Assembly (NCBI GenBank): GCA_958431815.1
Contig: CAUASB010000005.1
Location: 62,001-126,000 of the forward strand
DNA length: 64,000 bases
Reading direction: 5' to 3'
From: an uncultured Eggerthella sp.
GTDB taxonomy: Bacteria > Actinomycetota > Coriobacteriia > Coriobacteriales > Eggerthellaceae
Below, in pieces: positions 1 to 8,692 of the stretch. The position numbers were made by a program, and so were the translations under genes. The number at the start of each line of letters is the position of its first letter. Position 1 is the first letter of the stretch. The notes under the pieces are model-generated. The model searched no databases. It had not been told where the DNA came from and saw only the letters and a list, made by a program, of their open reading frames with translations.

Positions 1-81
1 GGGTTCGAGAACCTGCCGTTCGCCAATGCCGCTGAAGCCAATGCGGCTGCGCAGAACGCCAACAAAGAAGGAGGCCGATAA
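1..81 (+). CDS. ilvB: C-terminal end of acetolactate synthase large subunit (partial)
   Basis: An open frame enters the window at base 1 and runs 26 codons to a TAA at 79-81. It ends in an Ala/Asn-rich tail and lies directly before ilvN. The stop overlaps the ilvN start by one base (TAATG), which is typical of translationally coupled subunits. The tail carries no diagnostic motif, so the name IlvB rests only on position: ilvB-ilvN-ilvC is the usual order for branched-chain amino acid synthesis. The large subunit is the ThDP-dependent enzyme that condenses pyruvate to acetolactate. A charge-poor, Ala-rich C-terminus would be a lineage-specific extension. Confidence 0.6.
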   Translation, partial: GFENLPFANAAEANAAAQNANKEGGR

Positions 82-578
82 TGAGCAATCAGCAAAGGCA
101 TATCCTTTCGGTGCTGGTAGAAAACAAGTCCGGTGTGCTTTCCCGCGTTACCGGCTTGATTTCCCGCCGCGGTTTCAACATCGAGTCGCTTTCCGTTGGT
201 CCCACTGAAGATGTAACCATGTCCCGTCTGACGATCATCATGATCGCCGACGATGTGGCATACGAGCAGATCACCAAGCAGCTGCACAAGCTGATCAGCG
301 TTCATAAGATCACCGACCTGACTCAGGAGGAGGCAATCGAACGCGAGCTGGTGTTGTTCAAGGTCCATGCGAACCCTGAACGCCGCAGCGAGATCATTGA
401 GATCGCCAACGTGTTCCGCGCGAACATCGTCGATGTGGGCAAATCGTCGCTCACCATCGAGGTTACGGGCACGGCATCGAAGATCGCCGGTATCGAAGAC
501 CTCCTGCGTGCCTATGGCATCAAGGAGATCATCCGCACGGGTATAATTGCAATGTCCCGTGGCTCGAAGGTCAGCTAA
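81..578 (+). CDS. ilvN: Acetolactate synthase small (regulatory) subunit
   Basis: A 165-residue protein, the normal length for bacterial IlvN/IlvH. Residues about 6-80 form an ACT domain (SVLVENKSGVLSRVTGLISR, then a GFNIESLSVGPT segment), which binds valine for feedback inhibition. Residues 85-160 match the small-subunit C-terminal domain. It activates the catalytic subunit in the first common step of Ile/Val/Leu synthesis in the cytoplasm. The start overlaps the preceding stop, with GAAGGAGG as a strong ribosome site. ilvC follows after 70 bp with no visible terminator between them, so the three genes are probably one operon. Confidence 0.96.
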   Translation: MSNQQRHILSVLVENKSGVLSRVTGLISRRGFNIESLSVGPTEDVTMSRLTIIMIADDVAYEQITKQLHKLISVHKITDLTQEEAIERELVLFKVHANPERRSEIIEIANVFRANIVDVGKSSLTIEVTGTASKIAGIEDLLRAYGIKEIIRTGIIAMSRGSKVS

Positions 579-648
579 ACCTTCGCCGCACAGCGCAATT
601 CGCCATATATTTTTGTACACAGTCAGTCATTAGAAGAAGGGATGAATC

Positions 649-1650
649 ATGGCTGTAACCATCTATTACGAAGAGGACGTCGATCCGAAGATCATTCAGG
701 GAATGAAGGTAGCTATCATCGGCTACGGTTCTCAGGGTCATGCTCACGCACTGAACCTCAAGGACTCCGGCGTTGACGTTCGCGTTGGCCTTCGCGAGGG
801 CTCCAAGAACTGGGCTGTCGCTGAAGAAGCCGGCCTGAAGGTTACCACGATGGATCAGGCTGCTGAAGAAGCAGACCTCATCATGATCCTCGTTCCCGAC
901 GAGAAGCAGCCCCAGGTTTACAAGGAGCACATCGAAAAGCACCTCAAGCCTGGCAACACCCTTGCTTTCGCTCATGGCTTCAACATTCACTACGGCTACA
1001 TCAAGGCTCCTGAAGATGTGAACGTTATCATGTGCGCACCTAAGGGTCCTGGCCACATCGTACGTCGTCAGTTCACCGAGGGCTCTGGTGTACCTGATCT
1101 GGCTTGCGTTGCTCAGGACGCAACCGGCAATGCTTGGGACATCGCTCTGTCCTACTGCTGGGGCGTTGGCGGTGCTCGTTCGGGCATCATCAAGGCGACC
1201 TTCGCTGAGGAAACCGAAGAAGACCTCTTCGGCGAGCAGGCAGTTCTTTGCGGCGGCCTCGTAGAGCTGGTAAAGGCTGGCTTCGAGACCCTGACCGAGG
1301 CAGGTTATCCCCCCGAGCTCGCATACTTCGAGTGCTACCACGAGATGAAGATGATCGTGGACCTCATGTACGAATCCGGCATTCACTTCATGAACTACTC
1401 CATCTCCAACACCGCAGAGTATGGCGAGTACTACGCTGGTCCTAAGGTTATCAACGAGCAGTCCCGTGCTGCAATGAAGGAAATCCTCCATCGCATTCAG
1501 AACGGCGAGTTCGCAAAGGAATTCGTTGCCGACTGCGAAAACGACCACAAGTGGCTCCTCGAGCAGCGTGAGGCTATCAACAACCACGAGATCGAGACCA
1601 CGGGCGCTAAGATCCGCGGTATGTTCTCTTGGGTTAAGTCCGCAGAATAG
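649..1650 (+). CDS. ilvC: Ketol-acid reductoisomerase
   Basis: A 333-residue class I KARI. The N-terminal Rossmann domain carries the GYGSQGHAHALNLKDSG nucleotide loop. The following VGLREGSKNW loop has the Arg/Ser pattern usual for NADPH. The C-terminal knotted domain has the metal-binding acidic residues in LFGEQAVLCGGL and the ECYHEMKMIVDLMYE helix. It converts acetolactate to dihydroxyisovalerate with Mg2+ and NAD(P)H, the second step of branched-chain amino acid synthesis. The ATG follows GAAGAAGGGATGA. The gene ends the ilv operon at a strong terminator (1675-1702). Codon use is strongly biased, suggesting high expression. Confidence 0.97.
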   Translation: MAVTIYYEEDVDPKIIQGMKVAIIGYGSQGHAHALNLKDSGVDVRVGLREGSKNWAVAEEAGLKVTTMDQAAEEADLIMILVPDEKQPQVYKEHIEKHLKPGNTLAFAHGFNIHYGYIKAPEDVNVIMCAPKGPGHIVRRQFTEGSGVPDLACVAQDATGNAWDIALSYCWGVGGARSGIIKATFAEETEEDLFGEQAVLCGGLVELVKAGFETLTEAGYPPELAYFECYHEMKMIVDLMYESGIHFMNYSISNTAEYGEYYAGPKVINEQSRAAMKEILHRIQNGEFAKEFVADCENDHKWLLEQREAINNHEIETTGAKIRGMFSWVKSAE

Positions 1651-1674
1651 TCTGCACGCCCGCGCATGCACTTT

Positions 1675-1702
1675 AAAAGGCACCCTTCGGGGTGCCTTTT
1701 TT
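1675..1702 (+). terminator. Rho-independent terminator of ilvC
   Basis: The stem GGCACCC/GGGTGCC (1679-1685 with 1690-1696) closes a stable TTCG tetraloop. It is preceded by AAAA and followed by TTTTTT. An outer inverted pair, GCGCATGCAC at 1662-1671 and GTGCATGCGC at 1704-1713, could lengthen the structure. Confidence 0.93.
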
Positions 1703-1731
1703 CGTGCATGCGCTCCATACGCGATGACGCT

Positions 1732-1836
1732 GCGGGCAAGCCGGGCACCCCACCTTCGCGCGATTTCGCGAGCTCACGTAGCGAAGTACGCTACGCTCGC
1801 GAAATCCCACGAATCTGGGGCACCGGGCTTGCCCTC
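1732..1836. repeat. Large imperfect hairpin between ilvC and serC
   Basis: About 105 bases fold back on themselves. The outer arms 1734-1752 and 1816-1834 pair at about 16 of 19 positions. GATTTCGCGAGC (1762-1773) pairs perfectly with 1795-1806. The inner stem CGTAGCG/CGCTACG closes on AAGTA near 1784-1788. Weaker complementarity may extend outward to GCATGCGC (1706-1713) and GCGCATGC (1849-1856). No coding frame fits. The same 440 bp gap also contains two further hairpins, at 1869-1885 (AACGCCC-TTT-GGGCGTT) and 1933-1962 (CCTCTCGAA/TTCGAGAGG), before the serC ribosome site. It may be a MITE-like relic or a structured leader. Confidence 0.75.
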
Positions 1837-2091
1837 GCTGACTTACTGGCGCATGCCCGGGTTTTATTAACGCCCTTTGGGCGTTCAGGGGCGAATTCGC
1901 TTTGCTGTTCAGGCCAGTGGGGGTCTTGCTGTCCTCTCGAATTCGCTTCGCTCTTCGAGAGGAGGGGCGCTTTCTTGTTCTGGCTTGTTCTGCCGTCCGC
2001 AAGATTCTTGTTGTCTGTTTTCTTTGTTCTGCTAAAGTGACTTCAATTATTCGTGGCCCTGCGGTGCGGGGCAGTTGAAAGGACTGAATCT

Positions 2092-3174
2092 ATGGGAAGG
2101 GTGTACAACTTTTCTGCGGGTCCGGCGGTGCTTCCTGAGGAAGTGCTGCGTGAAGCCGCTGCGGAAATGCTCGATTATCAGGGCACGGGCATGTCTGTCA
2201 TGGAGATGAGTCATCGCTCAGCTGCCTTCAAGGGCATCATCGAAACCGCCGAGGCCGACCTGCGCGACCTTATGAACATCCCTGACAACTACAAAGTGCT
2301 GTTCCTGCAGGGCGGCGCCACCCAGCAGTTCGCTGCAATCCCCATGAACCTGATGCTTCACGGGAAGGCCGACTACATCGTTTCCGGTTCGTGGTCGAAG
2401 AAGGCTTACAAGGAAGCGCAGCTCTTCGGCGATGCCCGCTGCGTTGCCTCGAGCGAAGACGGGAACTTCTCCTACATCCCCAACGTCGACGAGCTTGAGT
2501 TCCGTGAAGATGCCGACTACGTCTACATCTGCGAAAACGAGACCATCTACGGCACGCATTACCACAAGCTTCCTGAAACGGGCAGCATCCCGCTGGTAAG
2601 CGACGTTTCCTCGTGCTTCCTTTCCGAGCCCATCGACGTGTCGAAGTACGGCGTGGTGTACGGCGGCGTTCAGAAGAACATCGGCCCTGCCGGCGTGGTT
2701 ATTGTTATCATCCGCGAAGACCTGGTCAAAGACGAGTGGCTGCCCAACACGCCCTCCATCTTGCGTTACAAGACGCAAGTTGATGCGGGCAGCATGTCGA
2801 ACACGCCGCCGTGCTACGGCATCTACATCTGCGGCAAGGTGTTCAAGTGGCTCAAGGCTCAAGGTGGTCTTGACGCCATGAAGAAGCGCAACGAGGAAAA
2901 AGCGGCGCTTCTGTACGACTACCTGGATTCCACCGATTTCTACACCGCCACGGCGCGCAAGGAAGATCGCTCCATTATGAACGTTCCCTTCGTGACCGGC
3001 TCGCCTGAGCTTGATGCGGAGTTCGTCGCCGGCGCCAAGAAGCAGGGCATCGAAAACATCAAGGGGCACCGTAGTGTGGGCGGCATGCGCGCAAGCATTT
3101 ACAACGCCATGCCCATCGAAGGCGTGAAGGCGCTGGTAGAGTACATGAAAGCATTTGAGACAGCGCACAAATAA
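2092..3174 (+). CDS. serC: Phosphoserine aminotransferase
   Basis: A 360-residue PLP enzyme of the class V aminotransferase family. It converts 3-phosphohydroxypyruvate and glutamate to phosphoserine in serine synthesis, and may serve pyridoxine synthesis. The N-terminus YNFSAGPAVLPEEVL is the SerC signature. FLQGGATQQFAAIPMNL is the phosphate-cup region. The Schiff-base lysine lies in YGGVQKNIGPAG. The C-terminus has GHRSVGGMRASIYNAM. The start is placed at ATG 2092, since GAAAGGA precedes it by 8 bases and SerC proteins begin here. An in-frame ATG 39 bases upstream lacks support. It stands alone, facing the same way as rpsA. Confidence 0.96.
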   Translation: MGRVYNFSAGPAVLPEEVLREAAAEMLDYQGTGMSVMEMSHRSAAFKGIIETAEADLRDLMNIPDNYKVLFLQGGATQQFAAIPMNLMLHGKADYIVSGSWSKKAYKEAQLFGDARCVASSEDGNFSYIPNVDELEFREDADYVYICENETIYGTHYHKLPETGSIPLVSDVSSCFLSEPIDVSKYGVVYGGVQKNIGPAGVVIVIIREDLVKDEWLPNTPSILRYKTQVDAGSMSNTPPCYGIYICGKVFKWLKAQGGLDAMKKRNEEKAALLYDYLDSTDFYTATARKEDRSIMNVPFVTGSPELDAEFVAGAKKQGIENIKGHRSVGGMRASIYNAMPIEGVKALVEYMKAFETAHK

Positions 3175-3258
3175 GGTGTTGCCGGGCACTTCGCCCTGGC
3201 TGTTCGCCCCGAGCTGCGGCAGGTTGTGGTGAGTGCGAAAAATATATTAAATCGACGA

Positions 3259-3296
3259 GGGAGCATCGCAGTGCGCGGTGCTCCCTATGGTATACT
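3259..3296 (+). promoter_or_regulatory. Likely rpsA promoter with upstream hairpin
   Basis: An extended -10 element, TGG followed by TATACT (3291-3296), lies about 150 bases before rpsA. The -35 region is poor. Just upstream is an inverted repeat GGGAGCA (3259-3265) and TGCTCCC (3279-3285), which could be the 3' end of serC transcription or a protein site. The long leader 3300-3448 has no open frame of note. A long untranslated leader would fit autoregulation of S1, as known in other bacteria, but that is inference here. Confidence 0.45.
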
Positions 3297-3448
3297 TTCC
3301 TAGTCTGTGAAAAGGCAGACATGAAACTATAGGCCCCCGAGACATGTTTGTTGTTGGTGCTTGGCTCCAAGCGCGGCATACATGGTTAATGTTTTGACTG
3401 CAAACACGTACGAAGGGTCCCCGATACTTTTTTTGAAAGGGGTCCGTT

Positions 3449-4603
3449 TTGACCGAAATCAAGAACACGTCCGTCATTGATTTCCAGGACATCTCCGACG
3501 AAGAGATGAACAAGATGATCGATGGCACTCTGACCGACTTCGACGAGGGCGATCTGATCGACGGCACCGTTGTGAAGATCGAGCATGACGAAGTACTCGT
3601 CGACATCGGATTCAAGAGCGAGGGCGTTATTCCTGCCCGCGAGCTTTCTATCCGCAAGGATGCCGATCCTTCTGAGGTCGTATCCCTGGGTGATAAGCTC
3701 GAGGCCTTGGTTCTCCAGAAGGAGGACAAGGACGGTCGCCTCATCCTTTCCAAGAAGCGTGCTGAGTACGAGCGTGCTTGGATCCAGGTTGAGGAAAAGT
3801 TCAAGGCTGGCGAAGTTGTTACCGGCGAGGTTATCGAAGTCGTCAAGGGCGGCCTGATCCTCGACATCGGTCTGCGTGGCTTCCTGCCTGCTTCCTTGGT
3901 CGACCTTCGTCGTGTTAAGGATCTGTCCGCATACCTCGGCACCGAGATCGAAGCTCGCGTTATCGAGATGGATCGCAACCGCAACAACGTTGTTCTTTCC
4001 CGTCGTGTTCTCCTCGAAGAGGGCCGCAAGAACGAGCGCGCTGAAATCCTCGAGAAGCTCTCTAAGGGCATGCGCCTGAAGGGCACCGTTTCCTCCATCG
4101 TTGACTTCGGTGCATTCGTTGACCTGGGCGGCATCGACGGTCTGATCCACATCTCCGAGCTCTCCTGGAGCCATGTAAACCATCCTTCCGAGGTTGTTAA
4201 GGTTGGCGAAGAGGTTGAGGTTGAGGTTCTCGACGTTGATCTTCAGCGCGAGCGCATCTCCCTGGGTCTCAAGCAGACCACCGAGGATCCGTGGACGAAG
4301 CTCGTAGAGACCTATCCTGTTGGCACCATCGTTGACGGCAAGGTTACCAAGATCGTTCCCTTCGGTGTATTCATCGAACTCGGTGCAAACGTTGAGGGTC
4401 TGGTACACATCTCCGAGATGGCTATGCGTCACATCGATTCGCCTGCACAGGTTGTCAAGGTTGGCGACGTTGTGAAGGTAAAGGTTATGGACGTCAATGT
4501 TGAGCGTCGTCGCATCTCCCTGTCCATGAAGGCTGCTGCCGAGGATCTGGGCATCGAGATCGCTGTTGCTGAGCCTGAGCCCAAGCCTGAGGCTGCTGAA
4601 TAA
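3449..4603 (+). CDS. rpsA: 30S ribosomal protein S1
   Basis: A 384-residue protein with four S1 OB-fold repeats, at about residues 30-100, 115-185, 200-270 and 285-355. Each carries the GxVxxIxxxGxxVxxG-type core (for example GTVSSIVDFGAFVDLG). The C-terminus is acidic. Four repeats is the usual actinobacterial form, against six in E. coli. It binds mRNA on the 30S subunit. The start is TTG 3449, with GAAAGGGG 6-10 bases before it and no better ATG before the first S1 domain. Codon bias is strong, as in ilvC. The order rpsA-coaE-uvrB is conserved in Actinomycetota. Confidence 0.95.
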   Translation: MTEIKNTSVIDFQDISDEEMNKMIDGTLTDFDEGDLIDGTVVKIEHDEVLVDIGFKSEGVIPARELSIRKDADPSEVVSLGDKLEALVLQKEDKDGRLILSKKRAEYERAWIQVEEKFKAGEVVTGEVIEVVKGGLILDIGLRGFLPASLVDLRRVKDLSAYLGTEIEARVIEMDRNRNNVVLSRRVLLEEGRKNERAEILEKLSKGMRLKGTVSSIVDFGAFVDLGGIDGLIHISELSWSHVNHPSEVVKVGEEVEVEVLDVDLQRERISLGLKQTTEDPWTKLVETYPVGTIVDGKVTKIVPFGVFIELGANVEGLVHISEMAMRHIDSPAQVVKVGDVVKVKVMDVNVERRRISLSMKAAAEDLGIEIAVAEPEPKPEAAE

Positions 4604-4630
4604 CACAGCATTGCATATCATGCGATAATG

Positions 4631-4665
4631 AAGCGGTGGGTTGCTTTTGCACCCACCGCTTTTTG
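4631..4665 (+). terminator. Terminator of rpsA
   Basis: AAGCGGTGGGT (4631-4641) pairs with ACCCACCGCTT (4651-4661) across a 9-base loop, followed by a T run. Confidence 0.92.
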
Positions 4666-4674
4666 TTTTCTCTG

Positions 4675-4705
4675 GTGTCCAAAAGGGACAGTCCCTTTTG
4701 GACAC
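4675..4705. repeat. Dispersed palindrome, copy 1 (before coaE)
   Basis: A perfect palindrome: 15-base arms GTGTCCAAAAGGGAC and its complement flank a single A at 4690. It lies after the rpsA terminator and ends 30 bases before the coaE ATG. It belongs to a family with copies at 7679-7715, 23259-23283 and 25655-25683, all sharing GGGAC-N-GTCCC. Confidence 0.9.
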
Positions 4706-4735
4706 TGCTGGTCACGTAGGGGGAGGGGCAGTACG

Positions 4736-5338
4736 ATGATCAAGATATTCGTTACTGGAGGTATAGGCTCAGGGAAATCGACCCTGATGCACTTCTTCGA
4801 GGCTAAAGGTGCAGGTGTGGTGTACGCCGATGAAGTGGGCCACGAGAACCTGCATGACCCGGCAATGAAGGAAGAGCTTGCCACCGCTTTCGGTGCCTCG
4901 ATTTTCGACGAAGAGGGCGAAGTCATTCGCTCTGAGCTGGCTGCAAAGGCGTTTTCCAGCGCTGAGAACACGGTGTTGCTCGATTCCATTACCCAGCCCC
5001 GCCTGTATGCTGGCTGCTTGCGTCATTTGGAAGAGCTTTCGGCGAATCACCAGGTGGTGGTTTTGGAGATGGCTATCCTTGATGGCAGGGACGATTTCTA
5101 CCAGAAGGCGGACATCGTGATTGCCGTAACCACTTCACCTGAAGTTCGTGTGGCGCGCTTGATGCAGTCGCGGGGCTTTACCGAGCAGGACGCGCGCAAC
5201 CGTCTTGCCAACCAGGTTCCTGAAGAGCAGCGTCTGTCCATCGCCGATGTGGTGTTCACCAACGATGGAACGTTGGAGGAATTCAAGGCGCAGATATCCC
5301 AATGGTGGGATGCTGAGATCGAGCCACGTTTGAAATAA
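4736..5338 (+). CDS. coaE: Dephospho-CoA kinase
   Basis: A 200-residue P-loop kinase that phosphorylates dephospho-CoA in the last step of coenzyme A synthesis. The Walker A motif is GGIGSGKST at residues 8-16. YADEVGHENL replaces the family's DAD motif region. AILDGRDDFYQKADIVIAV matches the central CoaE segment. RMQ..F-type lid residues are seen as RLMQSRGFTEQDARNRLANQ. The start ATG 4736 follows GGGGGAGGGG. A longer reading from 4628 would run through the terminator and palindrome, so it is rejected. The gene lies between rpsA and uvrB. Confidence 0.94.
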   Translation: MIKIFVTGGIGSGKSTLMHFFEAKGAGVVYADEVGHENLHDPAMKEELATAFGASIFDEEGEVIRSELAAKAFSSAENTVLLDSITQPRLYAGCLRHLEELSANHQVVVLEMAILDGRDDFYQKADIVIAVTTSPEVRVARLMQSRGFTEQDARNRLANQVPEEQRLSIADVVFTNDGTLEEFKAQISQWWDAEIEPRLK

Positions 5339-5414
5339 CACGGCACTTAGGCAGGCGAAGCCGATGGTGCTTGCGTGCGCATCGATTTGGCGTTGATTCG
5401 GTAGGAGAAAGCAC

Positions 5415-7562
5415 ATGAGTCATCTTTCCAATCTCGAAGGCCATGTTATGGAGGGAAAGCTTCCCCAAGCGCGGTTGGCCTCTCAGCCGTTCAAGGTGGT
5501 TTCCCCCTATGAGCCTGCAGGCGACCAGCCCAAGGCAATCAAGCAGCTTGCGGAAAACATCGAGTCGGGCATGCGCTATGAAACGCTTCTAGGCGTTACC
5601 GGTTCGGGCAAAACCTACACCATGGCCAAAACCATCGAAGCGGTTCAGAAGCCCACACTCATCTTGGCTCCCAACAAAACCCTTGCTGCGCAGCTGGCGG
5701 CGGAGCTTAAAGAGTTCTTTCCCAACAACGCGGTGGTGTACTTCGTTAGCTACTACGACTACTATCAGCCGGAAGCCTATGTCCCCACCACCGATACGTT
5801 CATCGAGAAGGATGCCTCCATCAACGAAGAGGTGGAAAAGCTGCGCCATGCGGCCACGGCCCAGCTGCTTTCTAGGCGCGATGTTATTGTGGTTGCCTCG
5901 GTTTCCTGCATTTACGGCATTGGCTCGCCTATGGAATATGCGGGCATGGCAGTGTTCCTGGACAAGGAAGTGGAACAGGATCGTGATGAGCTTATCCGTA
6001 AGCTCATCGACATTCAGTACGACCGCAACGACTACGATCTGAAGCGCGGCACGTTCCGGGTACGCGGCGATGCGTTGGATGTGTTCCCTCCGTATGCCGA
6101 CAATCCCATTCGCGTTGAGTTTTGGGGCGATGAGATCGAGGAGATATCCGAGATCGACAACGTTACCGGTGAGGTGCTGAATACGTTCGAGGCGCTGCCA
6201 GTGTGGCCTGCTTCTCACTATGTTGCGGCGCGCCCCGCGTTGGAACGCACGGTGAAAACCATTCAGGACGAACTGCAAGATCGTCTTGCCCAGTTCAAGG
6301 AGGAAGGCAAGCTGCTTGAAGCGCAACGCCTGGAAATGCGTACCTCCTACGATTTGGAAATGATCGAGACTATGGGCTTTTGCTCGGGCATTGAGAACTA
6401 TTCGCGTCATTTGGACGGGCGCGAGCCAGGCGAGCCTCCCTATACGCTCATCGATTACTTCCCAACCGACTTCCTTTGCTTCATCGACGAGAGCCACGTT
6501 ACCGTGCCGCAGATCCGCGGCATGCACGAAGGCGACCGTTCGCGCAAGATCACCCTTGCCGAACATGGATTCCGTCTTCCATCGTGTTTGGATAACCGCC
6601 CGTTGCGTTTCGATGAGTTTGAGGCGCGTATCCCGCAGTTCGTCTACGTTTCCGCAACGCCGGGCGACTACGAAGAGCATGTCAGCGAAGCGAAAGTCGA
6701 GCAGATCATTCGTCCTACGGGTCTGCTCGACCCCGAGATCGATGTGCGCCCCATCATGTCGCAGATCGACGATATCATCGACGAGGCGAAGGGGTGCGCT
6801 GCTCGCAAGGAGCGCGTGCTGATAACCACGCTTACCAAACGCATGGCCGAAGACTTGACGGAGCACCTGCTTGACCAGGGGATTCGTGCCCGTTACATGC
6901 ACTCCGACATCGGAACGTTGGAGCGTGTCGAGATTTTGCGTGACTTGCGCAAGGGCGAATTCGATGTGCTGGTGGGCATCAACCTGCTGCGCGAGGGTCT
7001 TGACTTGCCCGAGGTGACGCTCGTTGCCATCCTCGATGCCGACAAGGAAGGCTTCCTGCGCAACCATCGTTCCCTTATCCAAACCATAGGCCGCGCTGCC
7101 CGTAACGCAAACGGCCGCGTGATCATGTACGCCGATAAGATCACCGATTCGATGGACCGCGCCATCAAGGAAACGCGTCGCCGCCGCAGTATCCAGATGG
7201 CCTACAACGAAGAGCATGGTATTGTGCCGCAAACCGTTAAGAAGGGCCTGAGCGATATCACCGACTACCTCGAGTCCGAGGAAGGCAAGCGCAGCGCTGA
7301 AGAGGTCAATGCCGACTTGGCGGGCTATTCGCGTAGCGAGATTCTGCGTGTTATTGCTTCGTTGGAAGATGAGATGCTTGAGGCATCGACGTCCATGGAT
7401 TTTGAGCGTGCTGCTTCGGTGCGTGATCAAATCGTGCAGTTACGTGGGCAAATAGAAGGCAAAAGCGAAGAAGACGTGCTGGGAGAGCTGAAGAAAACAG
7501 CGCGCAAGGGGAGTGCCTTCGGTTCACGCAAAAGCTCATATGGCGGTGGTCGGAAAAGTTAA
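5415..7562 (+). CDS. uvrB: Excinuclease ABC subunit B
   Basis: A 715-residue nucleotide excision repair helicase-like protein that verifies lesions delivered by UvrA and recruits UvrC. GVTGSGKTYTMAK near residue 58 is Walker A. YYDYYQPEAYVP is the beta-hairpin that clamps DNA. FIDESHVTVPQ holds the DExH-like Walker B. RAARNANGRVIMYADK is motif VI. The UVR domain lies near residues 640-680 (LEDEMLEASTSMDFERAASVRDQI). The C-terminus has a short Ser/Gly/Lys tail. The start ATG follows GTAGGAGAAAGCAC. The gene is complete and of normal length. Confidence 0.97.
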   Translation: MSHLSNLEGHVMEGKLPQARLASQPFKVVSPYEPAGDQPKAIKQLAENIESGMRYETLLGVTGSGKTYTMAKTIEAVQKPTLILAPNKTLAAQLAAELKEFFPNNAVVYFVSYYDYYQPEAYVPTTDTFIEKDASINEEVEKLRHAATAQLLSRRDVIVVASVSCIYGIGSPMEYAGMAVFLDKEVEQDRDELIRKLIDIQYDRNDYDLKRGTFRVRGDALDVFPPYADNPIRVEFWGDEIEEISEIDNVTGEVLNTFEALPVWPASHYVAARPALERTVKTIQDELQDRLAQFKEEGKLLEAQRLEMRTSYDLEMIETMGFCSGIENYSRHLDGREPGEPPYTLIDYFPTDFLCFIDESHVTVPQIRGMHEGDRSRKITLAEHGFRLPSCLDNRPLRFDEFEARIPQFVYVSATPGDYEEHVSEAKVEQIIRPTGLLDPEIDVRPIMSQIDDIIDEAKGCAARKERVLITTLTKRMAEDLTEHLLDQGIRARYMHSDIGTLERVEILRDLRKGEFDVLVGINLLREGLDLPEVTLVAILDADKEGFLRNHRSLIQTIGRAARNANGRVIMYADKITDSMDRAIKETRRRRSIQMAYNEEHGIVPQTVKKGLSDITDYLESEEGKRSAEEVNADLAGYSRSEILRVIASLEDEMLEASTSMDFERAASVRDQIVQLRGQIEGKSEEDVLGELKKTARKGSAFGSRKSSYGGGRKS

Positions 7563-7639
7563 GCAACATCCATCGATAAACTGTGGTGTCATTGTGAATG
7601 CGCTTGTCGCACGTAATCGCTGTCCGTATCCTATCGAAA

Positions 7640-7656
7640 TTAGTTAGACAAACTAA
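7640..7656. promoter_or_regulatory. Candidate operator upstream of the DegV gene
   Basis: TTAGTT-AGACA-AACTAA is a perfect inverted repeat with 6-base arms and a 5-base spacer. It lies in the gap between uvrB and the DegV gene. Its length and symmetry suit a dimeric regulator. No factor can be named. Confidence 0.35.
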
Positions 7657-7678
7657 GCAATAATGCTTTCGGCTTGAT

Positions 7679-7715
7679 GGGGTGTCCAAAAGGGACTGTC
7701 CCTTTTGGACACCCC
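7679..7715. repeat. Dispersed palindrome, copy 2 (before the DegV gene)
   Basis: The longest copy: 18-base perfect arms (7679-7696 and 7698-7715) around a single T. The core GTGTCCAAAAGGGAC is identical to copy 1 and the central base differs. It ends 35 bases before the GTG start of the DegV gene. Confidence 0.92.
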
Positions 7716-7750
7716 AAGCTATGTAGAGCATCGATCGAAAGGAGCAGAAC

Positions 7751-8605
7751 GTGGGATTCGCCATCGTTGTCGACTCGACGTTCGACATGACTGCGGAAGA
7801 GTACCGTGGGTCGGGGATTACCATGGTTCCCTTGAACATTACGGTGGGTGGAAGCGAATTCAAAGATCAGGTTGACATCAGCTCCGAGGAATTCTACCAG
7901 CGCATGAACGAAGCGGAAGAGCTCCCTAAGACGGCACAACCTTCCCCGTATGATTTCGCGCTGGAATACAAGCGCCTTGCCGAGGAAGGTGCTGACGGCA
8001 TTATCTCGCTCCATATTGCCGGTGTGCTTTCGGGCACGGTAGAATCTGCCCGTCTGGCAGCCGCCGATGCTCCGGTGGATGTGCGTGTAATCGACACGGC
8101 AGCGGCTTCGGCTCAGGCCGGCCTGATTGTCCAGAAAGCATGCGCTCTGCGCGATGCGGGCGCTTCCCTTGATGAAGCCGAAGAAGCCCTGAAGGGCTTT
8201 ATCCCTAAATCCCAGTTCATGGTTGCCTGTGACACCCTTGAAAACCTTCTGAAGGGTGGTCGTCTTTCGGCTGACCAGGTGAAGAATGCCAACGTGCTGA
8301 ACATCAAGCCCATCTTCACGTTCAACGAAATCGGTGCGCTGATTCCCATCAGCAAGGCAAAGGGCATGCGTGGTGTTATCAAACAGTACGTTTCCCATGC
8401 GCAAGAACGCACCGAGGAACAGGGTAAGCAGCGCATCCGCTTCTGCCATGTTGGCAACGAGCAGGGCGTTGCCGATGTCAAAGAGGCGCTTGCGCAGGCG
8501 GGCGTCGACTATGTCGATGCGGGAACCTGCCCTTGCGGTGCCACGGTGGCAACGCATCTTGGCATGGGCGCCCTTGGCGTGGCATTCGCGCCCGAACAGG
8601 CATAA
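7751..8605 (+). CDS. DegV family fatty-acid-binding protein
   Basis: A 284-residue DegV protein. The N-terminal IVVDSTFDMTAEEY segment is the family signature. TAQPSPYDFALEYKRL and IISLHIAGVLSGTVESARLA hold the conserved Ser/Thr residues that bind the fatty acyl carboxylate. KGGRLSADQVKNANVLNIKPIFTF is the second conserved block. DegV (FakB-like) proteins hold a fatty acid for phosphorylation by FakA-type kinases. No fakA is visible here. The position just before the fatty acid synthesis operon suits a role in fatty acid uptake or handling. The start is GTG 7751, 5 bases after AAAGGAG. Confidence 0.9.
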   Translation: MGFAIVVDSTFDMTAEEYRGSGITMVPLNITVGGSEFKDQVDISSEEFYQRMNEAEELPKTAQPSPYDFALEYKRLAEEGADGIISLHIAGVLSGTVESARLAAADAPVDVRVIDTAAASAQAGLIVQKACALRDAGASLDEAEEALKGFIPKSQFMVACDTLENLLKGGRLSADQVKNANVLNIKPIFTFNEIGALIPISKAKGMRGVIKQYVSHAQERTEEQGKQRIRFCHVGNEQGVADVKEALAQAGVDYVDAGTCPCGATVATHLGMGALGVAFAPEQA

Positions 8606-8692
8606 AAAGGCACAAAAAAAGAAAGGGCTGCGCCGTTTGCCCGCCAAAGGTAAACGATGGGAGCGCTGTTCTTGCCGGAGGGGTGTGCGCCC

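Noticed and set aside
1651..2091. A T-box or serine-responsive leader before serC
   Set aside because: No T-box motif (TGGNACC-type) and no terminator directly before serC. The hairpins look repeat-like.
3300..3448. A riboswitch in the rpsA leader
   Set aside because: The leader is long, but no conserved riboswitch core or terminator/antiterminator pair could be seen.
5589..7430. A 613-codon open frame opposite uvrB
   Set aside because: It lies entirely inside uvrB, has no recognisable domain, and comes from codon bias of the opposite strand.
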